A stretch of 64,000 nucleotides of DNA, from assembly GCA_017509065.1 (NCBI GenBank), contig JAFWQM010000009.1, forward strand, positions 112,775 to 176,774, read 5' to 3'. Every line of letters begins with the position of its first letter. Position 1 is the first letter of the stretch. The notes beneath the pieces were generated by a model. That model was not told where the DNA came from. It ran no database searches and was given only the letters and a program-made list of their open reading frames with translations. This DNA comes from Clostridia bacterium (lineage in GTDB: Bacteria > Bacillota_A > Clostridia > Christensenellales > Aristaeellaceae). This document shows positions 56,805 through 64,000 of this stretch, piece by piece. The translations under genes were made by a program, and so were the position numbers.

Positions 56805-57611
56805 ATGAGCTATACCATCATCAAGTATCCCCGCACGCCCCATCTGGAAGGCTCGCAGCTACAGCCGGGGGACGAGGATTTATCCCAAATTTCCTTTTCC
56901 GAAATCGCCGGGCGGCATCTTGTCATCGAAGAGAAAATCGACGGGGCCAACAGCGCTGTATCCTTTTCCCCGGATGGGGAGCTTCGGCTCCAAAGTCGGG
57001 GACATTTTCTGACCGGCGGCTACCGGGAGCGGCATTTCAACCTGTTCAAGCAATGGGGCGCTGTCCAGCGGGACGCGCTGTTCAGCGTGCTGGGCACGCG
57101 GTATATCCTGTACGGCGAATGGCTGTACGCCAAGCACACGATCTATTATGATGCCTTGCCCCATTATTTCATGGAATTTGATATCCTGGACAGGGAGACG
57201 GGACGGTTCCTGGATACGCCTTCCCGGCGCGCGATGACGGCTGATCTTCCGGTCTGTTCGGCGGCGGTGCTGACGGAAGGTGCGTTTCAGAAGGCCGAGG
57301 ATGTGACGAGGCTTCTCGGCGATTCCAATTACATCACGCCGCGCCACCTGGAAAATCTGCGTCTCGCCGCTGAAAGGGAGGGGCAGGACGCGGACCGAAT
57401 CATCCGGGAGACCGACCGGACACGCACCATGGAAGGATTGTACATCAAAGCCGAAGAGGGCGGAGAAGTGACGCTGCGCCTCAAGTTTGTGCGGCCTACC
57501 TTTACCCAGACCGTGGAAGTGTCGCAGACCCATTGGCTGGAGCGGCCCATCATTCCAAACGGCTTGAACCGGCCCGTGGAAGCGCTGTTCCGGCCCGTCC
57601 CGAAAGGATGA
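56805..57611 (+). CDS. ATP-dependent RNA ligase (Rnl-type)
   Basis: A 268-residue ligase of the covalent nucleotidyltransferase superfamily. Motif I is EEKIDGANS near residues 41-49 with the adenylated Lys; motif III is near YGEWLYAKHTIYY at 105; motif IIIa is MEFDILDR near 123; motif IV EGLYIKAE near 207; motif V LRLKFVRP near 225. It should join 3'-OH and 5'-phosphate RNA ends. Its stop overlaps the start of the HD-Pnk gene (ATGA), which makes the ends ligatable; together they form a complete healing and sealing pair. ATG follows ACGGAG. Confidence 0.85.
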   Translation: MSYTIIKYPRTPHLEGSQLQPGDEDLSQISFSEIAGRHLVIEEKIDGANSAVSFSPDGELRLQSRGHFLTGGYRERHFNLFKQWGAVQRDALFSVLGTRYILYGEWLYAKHTIYYDALPHYFMEFDILDRETGRFLDTPSRRAMTADLPVCSAAVLTEGAFQKAEDVTRLLGDSNYITPRHLENLRLAAEREGQDADRIIRETDRTRTMEGLYIKAEEGGEVTLRLKFVRPTFTQTVEVSQTHWLERPIIPNGLNRPVEALFRPVPKG

Positions 57612-58786
57612 AGCCTGTGGATGATCTGAAAGCCCTGCTTGGTGCGCTGCCGTCGGCCCCGGATTACCTGTATGATTGGAAAGCGCTCAGCCGTTTTCCC
57701 TGCCTTAAATCTTACTTTGACGGCATGGCAAAGACCCACCAGCATCTGCCCTGGCACGGGGAAGACGACGTGTGGACGCATACCAAAATGGTCTGTGAAG
57801 CCTTGACCGGCCTGCCCTATTTCCGTATGCTGACGGATGAAACGCGAAACGCGCTGGCCCTGGCCGCGCTGCTGCACGACATTGGAAAAATCTCATGCAC
57901 GCGGCTGGAGGACGGCATTCTCCGCTCCCCGCGTCACGGACCGCTGGGAGCGCAGCTGGCCCGGAAAATGCTTTGGACGGAATTTGGCCTGAGCGGCACG
58001 CCGGAAAAACAGCGGTTCCGCGAAGCGGTGTGCCTGCTCATCCGGTACCACACCCAGCCGCTGCACCTCTTTGAAAAACAGGACGCCGTCGCCCAGGCGC
58101 TGAAGCTTGCCGCGAACGGAGAGCTTGTTCCCGGTTTCAGCTGGCATACGCTTTGCCTGCTTTCCGAAGCGGACGCGCTGGGCCGTATCGCGCCGGACAA
58201 AGAAGCAAAGAGGAACGACGTGGAACTGACCAGAGAAGCGGCGCGGGAAGCCGGCTGCTATGACCGGCCGTTTGCCTTTCCCTCGGCGCACACGGAACGT
58301 GCGCTGTTCCGCGGCGGCAGGGTGTGGCCGGAACAGGAGCTTTACGACGATACCTGGGGCGAAGTGATCCTCCTGTGCGGTTTGCCCGGAACAGGGAAGG
58401 ATACGTGGATACGCAGCAACTATCACGGCCTGCCGACGGTGTGCCTGGATGATTTGCGGGTGAAGCTTGGCGTCAAGCCCTCCGGAAATAGCGGCGGCCT
58501 GATTCAGGCCGCCAAGGAGCAGGCCAGGGAATATCTGAGAAAGCGTCAGCCCTTCATTTGGAACGCCACCAACCTGACGTCAAAGCGCAAAGAACTGATC
58601 GATCTGTTTGAAAGCTATGGGGCGCGGGTCAAAATTGTTTTCCTGGAAACGGGATGGGAAGAAAACCTTCGCCGCAACGCCGGCCGCGCCGACGCTGTGC
58701 CGGAGGGGAAGCTCGGCGAAATGCTCGGGAATCTGGAACCGCCCCAGCGCTTCGAGGCGCAAAACGTGGATTGGATCTGTGTGTAA
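57608..58786 (+). CDS. HD-Pnk: HD phosphoesterase and 5'-OH polynucleotide kinase
   Basis: A 392-residue two-domain enzyme. The N-terminal HD domain has DDVWTHTKMV near residue 53, ALLHDIGK near 87-94 and SPRHGPLGA near 105, the His/Asp ligands of a metal phosphohydrolase. The C-terminal domain is a P-loop kinase with LCGLPGTGKDTWI near 256-268, a lid with Arg (NLRRNAGRADAVPEGK near 352) and WNATNLT near 318. This matches HD-Pnk of Runella, which removes 2',3'-cyclic phosphate and phosphorylates 5'-OH ends. Translationally coupled to the RNA ligase. ATG follows CGAAAGG. Confidence 0.85.
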   Translation: MKPVDDLKALLGALPSAPDYLYDWKALSRFPCLKSYFDGMAKTHQHLPWHGEDDVWTHTKMVCEALTGLPYFRMLTDETRNALALAALLHDIGKISCTRLEDGILRSPRHGPLGAQLARKMLWTEFGLSGTPEKQRFREAVCLLIRYHTQPLHLFEKQDAVAQALKLAANGELVPGFSWHTLCLLSEADALGRIAPDKEAKRNDVELTREAAREAGCYDRPFAFPSAHTERALFRGGRVWPEQELYDDTWGEVILLCGLPGTGKDTWIRSNYHGLPTVCLDDLRVKLGVKPSGNSGGLIQAAKEQAREYLRKRQPFIWNATNLTSKRKELIDLFESYGARVKIVFLETGWEENLRRNAGRADAVPEGKLGEMLGNLEPPQRFEAQNVDWICV

Positions 58787-58802
58787 GGAGAAGGAAGACC
58801 AG

Positions 58803-59981
58803 ATGCAGTACAGAAAAGACAGATACGGCAACCCTATCTCGGCGCTGGGCTACGGCTGTATGCGCTTTACCGCGAAAGCGGGCCGGATTGACCTGGAAAA
58901 AGCGGAAAAGGAAATCATGGCGGCCATCGCGGGCGGCGTGAATTATTTTGACACCGCGTATGTATATGGCGGCAGCGAAGCCGCTCTGGGGGAAATCCTG
59001 CGCCGGAACAATGCAAGGGACAAAATCAATATCGCTACCAAGCTGCCCCATTACCTGGTGAAAAACTCTGACAGCATGGAAAAGTATTTCCAGGAGCAGC
59101 TGCGCCGCCTGCAAACGGATCATGTGGATTATTACCTGATGCACATGCTCACCGACATGAAAACCTGGGAGCGGCTGAAAGCGTTGGGCGTGCAGGATTG
59201 GATTGAGGAAAAGAAACGCTCCGGCGCCATCCGTCAGATTGGCTTTTCCTATCACGGCAATTCGGACATGTTCTGCCAGCTCCTGAACGCCTACGACTGG
59301 GATTTCTGCCAGATCCAGTACAATTATATGGACGAGCATTCCCAGGCGGGCGTGACCGGCCTCCGGTACGCGGCGGCGAAGGGCCTGCCCGTGATTATCA
59401 TGGAACCCCTGCGCGGCGGCAAGCTGGCAAAGAACCTGCCGCCGGAAGCCGTCAAAGCCTTTGAAAGCTACCCCGTAAAACGCAGCCCCGCCGAATGGGG
59501 CTTCCGCTGGCTGTGGAATCAGCCGGAGGTCACGTGTGTTCTGTCCGGCATGAATTCCATGGACATGCTGAACGAAAACCTCCGGGCCGCCGACGAATGC
59601 CGTGTCGGAGAGTTTACGGACAGCGACCGCGCGCTGCTGAAAAAGGTGTCAGACGCCATCAACGCCCGCGTGAAAGTGGGCTGCACCGGCTGCCGCTACT
59701 GTATGCCCTGTCCGCATCACGTGGACATTCCGGGCATCTTCGCCGCTTACAACCGGGTATATACAGAGAACAAAATTGCCGGGATGCGGGAGTATTTCAT
59801 GTGCACGGGCCTGCGCAAAAACTCCACCGGCACGGGCATGTGCGTCCAGTGCGGCAAGTGTGAGGCCCACTGCCCCCAGCAGATCCCCATCCGCAAAATG
59901 CTTCAGGAGGCGAAAAAGACGCTGGAATTCCCCTTATACGGCATGGTGGTCAAGGCGGTCAAACTGGTGATGAAATACTGA
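58803..59981 (+). CDS. Aldo/keto reductase with C-terminal 4Fe-4S domain
   Basis: A 392-residue protein: AKR barrel first (FDTAYVYGGSE near residues 47-57, the Lys in ATKLPHY, the IGFSYHG strand near 140) and a ferredoxin-like end with CTGCRYCMPCPHHVDI near 293 and CVQCGKCEAHCPQQIPI near 341. Such proteins are frequent in anaerobic Firmicutes and may pass electrons from the clusters to a carbonyl substrate, which is not known. ATG follows AAGGAGAAGG. The stop overlaps the dus start by one base. Confidence 0.88.
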   Translation: MQYRKDRYGNPISALGYGCMRFTAKAGRIDLEKAEKEIMAAIAGGVNYFDTAYVYGGSEAALGEILRRNNARDKINIATKLPHYLVKNSDSMEKYFQEQLRRLQTDHVDYYLMHMLTDMKTWERLKALGVQDWIEEKKRSGAIRQIGFSYHGNSDMFCQLLNAYDWDFCQIQYNYMDEHSQAGVTGLRYAAAKGLPVIIMEPLRGGKLAKNLPPEAVKAFESYPVKRSPAEWGFRWLWNQPEVTCVLSGMNSMDMLNENLRAADECRVGEFTDSDRALLKKVSDAINARVKVGCTGCRYCMPCPHHVDIPGIFAAYNRVYTENKIAGMREYFMCTGLRKNSTGTGMCVQCGKCEAHCPQQIPIRKMLQEAKKTLEFPLYGMVVKAVKLVMKY

Positions 59982-60994
59982 TGCGCGTTTATTTTGCTCC
60001 CCTCGAAGGACTGACCGACGCCATTTACCGCCGGGTACATCATGCCACGTTCGGCGGGGTCGAAAAGTATTTTATGCCCTTCGTCAGCCCGTCGTCTTCG
60101 CTCGCCTTCACCAGCCGCCAGCAGGCGGATATTGATCCCAGAGAAAATTACGGCGTGCCCGCCGTGCCGCAGATTCTGTGCAGGGACGCCGCGCTGTTTC
60201 TGGAAATGACGAAGCTGCTGCGGGATGCGGGCTATTCCGAAGTCAACCTGAACCTGGGCTGTCCTTCCGGAACGGTCACGGCCAAAGGAAAAGGAGCGGG
60301 GATGCTGAAGGATCCGGACGAGCTGGCCCGCTTCCTGGACGCGATTTACGCCAAATCTCCGCTTCCCGTATCGCTCAAAACCCGGTGCGGTTATGACACT
60401 ATTGACGAGTGGCCGCGCCTGCTGCGTATCATTCTCTGCTATCCCGTTTATGAATGGATCCTGCATCCCCGGACATACCGGGAGTTTTACAACGGCTCGC
60501 CGCACCGCGATTTCTTCCTGGAAGCCGCCGAAAAAGCGCCGTTTCCGGTGATTTACAACGGTGATTTATTCCGCGTGAACGAATGCCGGGAGATGAGCCG
60601 TTTTGACCTGATGCTGGGCCGCGGCCTGGCCGTGAACCCCGCCCTGGCCCAAGAAGCGCGGGGAGGCGAGGGACTGACGGTGGAAGCGCTCGCTCTGTTT
60701 CACGACCGGCTGTATCGGGAATACCTGAAATGGTGGCCGGAGCACGCGGTCGTTGGCCGGATGCATGGCGTGATGTATTATCTCATGCAGGCGCTGGAAT
60801 GTCCCGCGCCTGTGAAGCGCGCCCTCAGGAAGTCCGCCTCCGCGGACGAATACGCGGAAGCGTCGTATCGGGTGTTCGCTGAAAGCGAGCTTGCGCAGGA
60901 CATTCATTTTACGCCGCCGTCCCATACAGCGCAGAGTCGGCTGAACTGGGGAAACAGGACGGAGTTATCTGATCGGAGGCATGACAATGTATAA
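59981..60994 (+). CDS. tRNA-dihydrouridine synthase family protein
   Basis: A 337-residue FMN-dependent Dus that reduces uridines in tRNA. Blocks: YFAPLEGLTDAIYRR at the N terminus, LNLGCPSGTVTAKGKGAGML near residues 86-105 with the catalytic Cys, LKTRCGYD near 132 and NGD/IYNGDLF near 188. The usual HxR pair is replaced by ILHPRTYREFY near 158, typical of the DusC-like forms. It is in the same operon as the RNA repair pair. The start is ATG in the TGATG overlap. Confidence 0.88.
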   Translation: MRVYFAPLEGLTDAIYRRVHHATFGGVEKYFMPFVSPSSSLAFTSRQQADIDPRENYGVPAVPQILCRDAALFLEMTKLLRDAGYSEVNLNLGCPSGTVTAKGKGAGMLKDPDELARFLDAIYAKSPLPVSLKTRCGYDTIDEWPRLLRIILCYPVYEWILHPRTYREFYNGSPHRDFFLEAAEKAPFPVIYNGDLFRVNECREMSRFDLMLGRGLAVNPALAQEARGGEGLTVEALALFHDRLYREYLKWWPEHAVVGRMHGVMYYLMQALECPAPVKRALRKSASADEYAEASYRVFAESELAQDIHFTPPSHTAQSRLNWGNRTELSDRRHDNV

Positions 60995-61727
60995 AACATA
61001 TCAGCAGGAAATCCTTCTGCGTACATGCGACTGCGACTTTATGGGCCAGTGGCGTCCCAGCGCCATCATGCAGACCATGCAGGAGCTGGCGGGGATACAC
61101 TCGGATCTATTGGGCTGCGGGCGCAACGCACTGATCGAAAAGAACGTGGTGTGGGTACTGACGCGCTGCGAAATCCATATGGACAAATACCCCGGGATCG
61201 GCGACCGCATCACCGCTGAAACCTTCCCGACCGTGAACCGGCGCTGGTTCTTCCCGCGCTATTATTTCTTCCGGGATGAGCGGGGCGAATCCTTGGGCTA
61301 CGCCGCCACGCTGTGGGTGCTGATGGATATCAATGACCGTCGCATGCTGCCCCCCGGCGACGTGGCGCGGCTCTTGCCGGAAAACGCAGACCTGCCCCTG
61401 CCCATGGGCCTGCCCGCGACGGTGGACATGGTAAACGGCGAAGAAAACGTGATGCGACGGGTGCCCACGTACTTTGACCTGGACGTGAACCAGCATGTGA
61501 ACAACACCCGGTACGCGGACTGGGCCTGTGACGCGCTGGGTGTGGACGTGATGCGCAAGTATTGCCTGGAAACGCTGTTGGTCAATCTTTCCGCGGAAGT
61601 GCTGCCCGGCCAGACCGTCATGCTCCATACCACCGTAAGCGACAGCCAGTTCCGCGTGGCGGGCTATCATGAGGACAAAATGCACTTCGAGCTCGGTGGA
61701 AGACTGCGGGAGAGGGAAAACGAATAA
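60987..61727 (+). CDS. Acyl-ACP thioesterase
   Basis: A 246-residue double hot-dog thioesterase of the FatA/FatB family that releases fatty acids from acyl carrier protein. N-terminal half: DCDFMGQWRPSAIMQTMQELAG; active-site block DLDVNQHVNNTRYADW near residues 163-178 with Asn and His. ATG 60987 has GGAGG eight nt upstream and is preferred over ATG 60981. It overlaps the dus end by 8 bp and closes the long operon. Confidence 0.88.
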   Translation: MYKTYQQEILLRTCDCDFMGQWRPSAIMQTMQELAGIHSDLLGCGRNALIEKNVVWVLTRCEIHMDKYPGIGDRITAETFPTVNRRWFFPRYYFFRDERGESLGYAATLWVLMDINDRRMLPPGDVARLLPENADLPLPMGLPATVDMVNGEENVMRRVPTYFDLDVNQHVNNTRYADWACDALGVDVMRKYCLETLLVNLSAEVLPGQTVMLHTTVSDSQFRVAGYHEDKMHFELGGRLRERENE

Positions 61728-61732
61728 TAGGA

Positions 61733-61784
61733 GTTTCCCCCAGACCCCCTTCCGAGAAAGCCATAAGGGCTTTCGTATTTTTTG
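61733..61784 (+). terminator. Terminator with repeat D2
   Basis: GAAAGCC (61756-61762) and GGGCTTTC (61767-61774) followed by GTATTTTTT. The sequence before it, CCCCTTCCGAGAAAGCCATAA, is shared with 30518-30540, where the right arm of the stem is missing. Confidence 0.8.
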
Positions 61785-61853
61785 CCATTTTCTGAATACT
61801 CTCGTCTATAAGAGCCTAAAAAAGCATGAATAAGTCAGAAGAACACAAAAGAA

Positions 61854-61913
61854 ATGTCATCCCGACAGGAACGAAAACATTGTCAAACGCTTCGCTCTGC
61901 TCGGGATGACATT
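61854..61913. repeat. Palindromic repeat E2
   Basis: ATGTCATCCCGA and TCGGGATGACAT close a 60-bp palindrome, a shorter relative of E1 at 33431-33546. The remaining gap to 61970 shows nothing else that I recognise. Confidence 0.7.
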
Positions 61914-61970
61914 CATTTTCTATGTCGCTTTTGCCGCTTATTTGAAAACAGCAATACACGCACTAACCGT

Positions 61971-62843
61971 TTAAAGACGCTCTTCCTCAAACTCAGCGGC
62001 ATGCTTTTTGAAGAAATCGTAGTAGACTCTCGGATTCCTGAGCTCCGTCCAACTGTTCACCACACGGGAATGGTTTTCCAGATCAATGATTTTCGCTCCG
62101 GGAAGCGCGAGCAGAAAAGGCGAATGGGTGCTGATCACCAGCTGATTGCCGCAGTACCGCACGGATTCCTTCAGGAAGTCTGCCAAAACCTGCTGGTTTT
62201 CCGGGCTCAGGCTGTTTTCCGGTTCATCCAGCAGACAGAGCGTGTCCATCTCTATTTTGCTCTGGAAGTAGATCAGCGCGCTTTCCCCGTTGGAGCGCTC
62301 CCGAATGCTTTTGCCGGACTCGTTCTCAATAAAGCGGCTCATGGTTTTGCTTCGCGCCTGGTTGATCCTGTGCAGATGATCCAGGTCGTCGATGGAACTG
62401 ATCCTGAATTTCTCGTGCTTGAGTTCGTAATAATCATCCACGAGGGTTTCGCGTTTTCGGTCAATGCCTTCATTGATGGAGCGGATATCCAGCATCATGT
62501 CGAACACGTCATCGCTGGTGATCACCCGGCTATTCCGGGGAATGGCCTCCTCTTGGGTCACCCGGCATGCGTCCACAAAATCTTCAAAAAAGCGGGAACG
62601 GTTATATACGCTGCTTCGGTCCAGGCGCAGCTTTTCGGCGATCACGTTCAGCACGGTGCTTTTCCCGCTGCCGTTTCCGCCGTAGAGGATGGTGACAGGG
62701 CGGAAAATGATCTCGTTCAGGCTAATCTTGGGCAGGATGCCAAAGGGATAGACCGACTGGTCGTAGGTTGTTTTCAATCCGCGCAGAAAATCAAATTCCG
62801 CGTCGTCTCCCGGAAAGTAGAACGCGCTCAGGTACAAATCCAT
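61971..62843 (-). CDS. AAA/ABC-like ATPase (predicted ATP-binding protein)
   Basis: A 290-residue single ATPase domain of the SMC/RecF-like class without a long coiled-coil. Walker A ILYGGNGSGKSTVL near residues 51-64, Walker B LCLLDEPENSLSPENQQ near 202-218, and the His switch STHSPFLLA near 239. Short proteins of this kind often occur alone and their role is not known; the N terminus lacks membrane or nuclease domains. It is 10 bp behind the IPMDH-like gene and likely in one transcript. Confidence 0.8.
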   Translation of the reverse strand: MDLYLSAFYFPGDDAEFDFLRGLKTTYDQSVYPFGILPKISLNEIIFRPVTILYGGNGSGKSTVLNVIAEKLRLDRSSVYNRSRFFEDFVDACRVTQEEAIPRNSRVITSDDVFDMMLDIRSINEGIDRKRETLVDDYYELKHEKFRISSIDDLDHLHRINQARSKTMSRFIENESGKSIRERSNGESALIYFQSKIEMDTLCLLDEPENSLSPENQQVLADFLKESVRYCGNQLVISTHSPFLLALPGAKIIDLENHSRVVNSWTELRNPRVYYDFFKKHAAEFEEERL

Positions 62844-62853
62844 TCATCCTTCT

Positions 62854-63795
62854 TTACGCAATGCCAGATTTGCTCATCAGCTCTCCCGCCATCGCAATCT
62901 GTTCGCCGATGAGCTCCACAACGTCCATACCGGAAAGCGCGCCGCCGTCCTCCTTCGTTTCCCATCCGCCGACGATCACATTGCTCAGCGCGGCTTCCAG
63001 GCACGCGGCTTCCTTGCTCAGTTGCAGAGAACAGCGCAGCAGTTTCGCCACGGACAGCGCGGCGGCGAAGGGGCCGACGTCGTCCTGATCCGGCGGCAGC
63101 ACCGGGGCGTATACGCCGATATTTTCGTCGAAAGCAAAGTCATGGATGATACCGGGATGCGTGCTCAGCGCCGCGCCGGCGGAAAGCATGATGCTTCCGG
63201 CGTAAGGCGGGCACAGCAGCATCCCCATCCGTTCGGGGGAGGAAATCATGCCGCGGATGGCTTCCGCGGCGGTCAGGGCATCGGCGGAAACTTGGGGAAA
63301 AGCGGTTTCCTGAACGCGGATCGCGGCGGTCCAATCCGCCTGGCTCTTTCCTGTGGGAGCGCAGTGGCACAGCCGCACGTCCATTTCCTGCGCCAGGCTG
63401 AACGCGGAATGAATGGCCTGCCGCAGCGTTTCCTCGTCCATGGAAAATACGGAACCCACATACAGGTTCACCGGCTTTTCATGCCGCCCGCACAGCACTT
63501 CCGGCACGCAGAACGACCGCACCAGCATTGGCAGGTTCAGCGCGTCGTAAAGTTCCTGCACGCCCTCCGCGCCGGCGTCGCAAACGAAAACAGCCCGGCA
63601 TTCCTGGCAGGCGTCGATCGTTTTATCTGTCAGGCTTTCCCCGCTCAGGGCGATGGATTTTTCCCCGATCCTTTCCTGACGCAAAGAAAACGTATGGTCG
63701 AACGCCGCGGACAGGTCGATCAGGATTTTCTCGGCGTAAGCAGCGTTGATTTCATCCTGCGCTGAGGAGGAAAGCAGCATGATTTTCGCGCGCAC
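62854..63795 (-). CDS. Isopropylmalate dehydrogenase homologue lacking key residues
   Basis: A 313-residue protein with the fold order of the isocitrate/isopropylmalate dehydrogenase family: VNLYVGSVFSMDEETLRQAIHSAF aligns to the segment before the catalytic Tyr/Lys region, AGAALSTHPGII to the GS-LG-LPSA loop, and VAKLLRCSLQL to the C-terminal helix. The Asp-rich metal motif (GDILSD in active enzymes) reads AGSIML, and the usual Arg-rich substrate loop reads MLVRSFCVPEVL. The N-terminal GDGIGPE motif is replaced by SSSAQDE. It is unlikely to oxidise isopropylmalate and may be a regulatory or structural relative. Assignment rests on pattern order. Confidence 0.6.
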   Translation of the reverse strand: MRAKIMLLSSSAQDEINAAYAEKILIDLSAAFDHTFSLRQERIGEKSIALSGESLTDKTIDACQECRAVFVCDAGAEGVQELYDALNLPMLVRSFCVPEVLCGRHEKPVNLYVGSVFSMDEETLRQAIHSAFSLAQEMDVRLCHCAPTGKSQADWTAAIRVQETAFPQVSADALTAAEAIRGMISSPERMGMLLCPPYAGSIMLSAGAALSTHPGIIHDFAFDENIGVYAPVLPPDQDDVGPFAAALSVAKLLRCSLQLSKEAACLEAALSNVIVGGWETKEDGGALSGMDVVELIGEQIAMAGELMSKSGIA

Positions 63796-63829
63796 AGTGC
63801 ATCATCCTTCGTTTCAATTGTTCGGAGGG

Positions 63830-63866
63830 AAAAAGGAGTTAGGAGTGAGGAATGAGGAGTTATTGC
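63830..63866. repeat. Half copy of a heptad-arm element (C5)
   Basis: Units AGGAGTT, AGGAGTG, AGGAATG, AGGAGTT follow each other upstream of the minus-strand gene; a matching right arm is not seen in the next 130 bases. The end of the window (63870-64000) shows only a weak stem GCTCGCCC/GGGCGAT. Confidence 0.6.
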
Positions 63867-64000
63867 TCGCCCAACTAAATCATGAATTATCTGCGGGCGA
63901 TAAATCGGTCCATCCTGCGTCACTCAACCTTGAAATACCTCCAGTATTCCTGCGGTTTCGTTCCTTGTCTGGAACGATTTCTCATCCCGCATCTGAATTC

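Overview
The window looks like a chromosomal segment of a high-GC, low-motility-signal Firmicute of the class Clostridia, most plausibly an uncultured gut or rumen lineage (Christensenellales/Aristaeellaceae-like is my guess, from protein style and not from any search). Supporting signs are the Gram-positive gene sets (scpA-scpB, mutS2, rsh, DUF4317, DeoR and YtrA-type regulators), strong AGGAGG-type ribosome binding sites, sigma-A promoters with 17-bp spacers, a group-B-like [FeFe] hydrogenase and pyruvate phosphate dikinase. I see no rRNA, tRNA, CRISPR array, prophage or classical insertion sequence.

Layout. 1-2240: start of an unrecognised gene on the minus strand, then a YtrA-type autoregulated ABC transporter operon. 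2260-6109: a P-loop ATPase and recD2, separated by a large structured repeat (A1). 6245-11660: a five-gene surface polysaccharide cluster (GT4, DUF4422, Wzx-type flippase, two GT2 enzymes). 11797-14556: a nucleotidyltransferase and an Lsa-type ABC-F gene with a probable ribosome-sensing attenuator. 14604-23700: a SecD-like protein, repeat A2, recJ, rsh, a catalytically degenerate VanY-like protein and an esterase. 23772-34244: sialic acid (or related amino sugar) uptake and breakdown: YhcH/NanQ, FCD-type regulator, solute-binding protein, two permeases, NanA-type lyase, AGE-type epimerase; a DUF559 nuclease remnant bracketed by inverted repeats sits inside this operon. 34278-41881: DUF4317, an M50 protease, scpA-scpB, a nest of inverted repeats, a small AT-rich orphan, a phosphopentomutase-purine nucleoside phosphorylase fusion and a DeoR regulator. 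41975-44733: ppdK. 44838-47901: a zone of decay with a chimeric SBP/Ig-repeat pseudogene, a DUF6465-like remnant and a GGDEF gene carrying several indels. 47996-53627: peptidylprolyl isomerase, zapA, U32 peptidase/RlhA-like protein, mutS2. 53779-61727: one long co-directional run: two-component system, ispE, RNA ligase, HD-Pnk, aldo/keto reductase, dus, acyl-ACP thioesterase. 61971-63795: an ATPase and a degenerate isopropylmalate dehydrogenase homologue.

The least ordinary material is of three kinds. First, intergenic repeats with strong structure: a ~400-bp nested palindromic element (three copies), a family of hairpins with heptanucleotide-repeat arms placed just after stop codons (four full, one half copy), and a ~95-bp element that in one place forms inverted ends around a DUF559 gene. 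Second, gene novelty: the DeoB-PunA fusion, a two-gene RNA end-healing and sealing pair, and two family members that lost their catalytic residues (VanY, IPMDH). Third, readable regulation: a palindromic operator over the ytrA promoter, a pair of near-identical divergent promoters in the sialate locus carrying the same operator, and a three-codon leader ORF plus terminator before the ABC-F gene.

Several frameshifts fall at or near A-runs (DUF559, GGDEF); true decay and assembly error cannot be separated from sequence alone.
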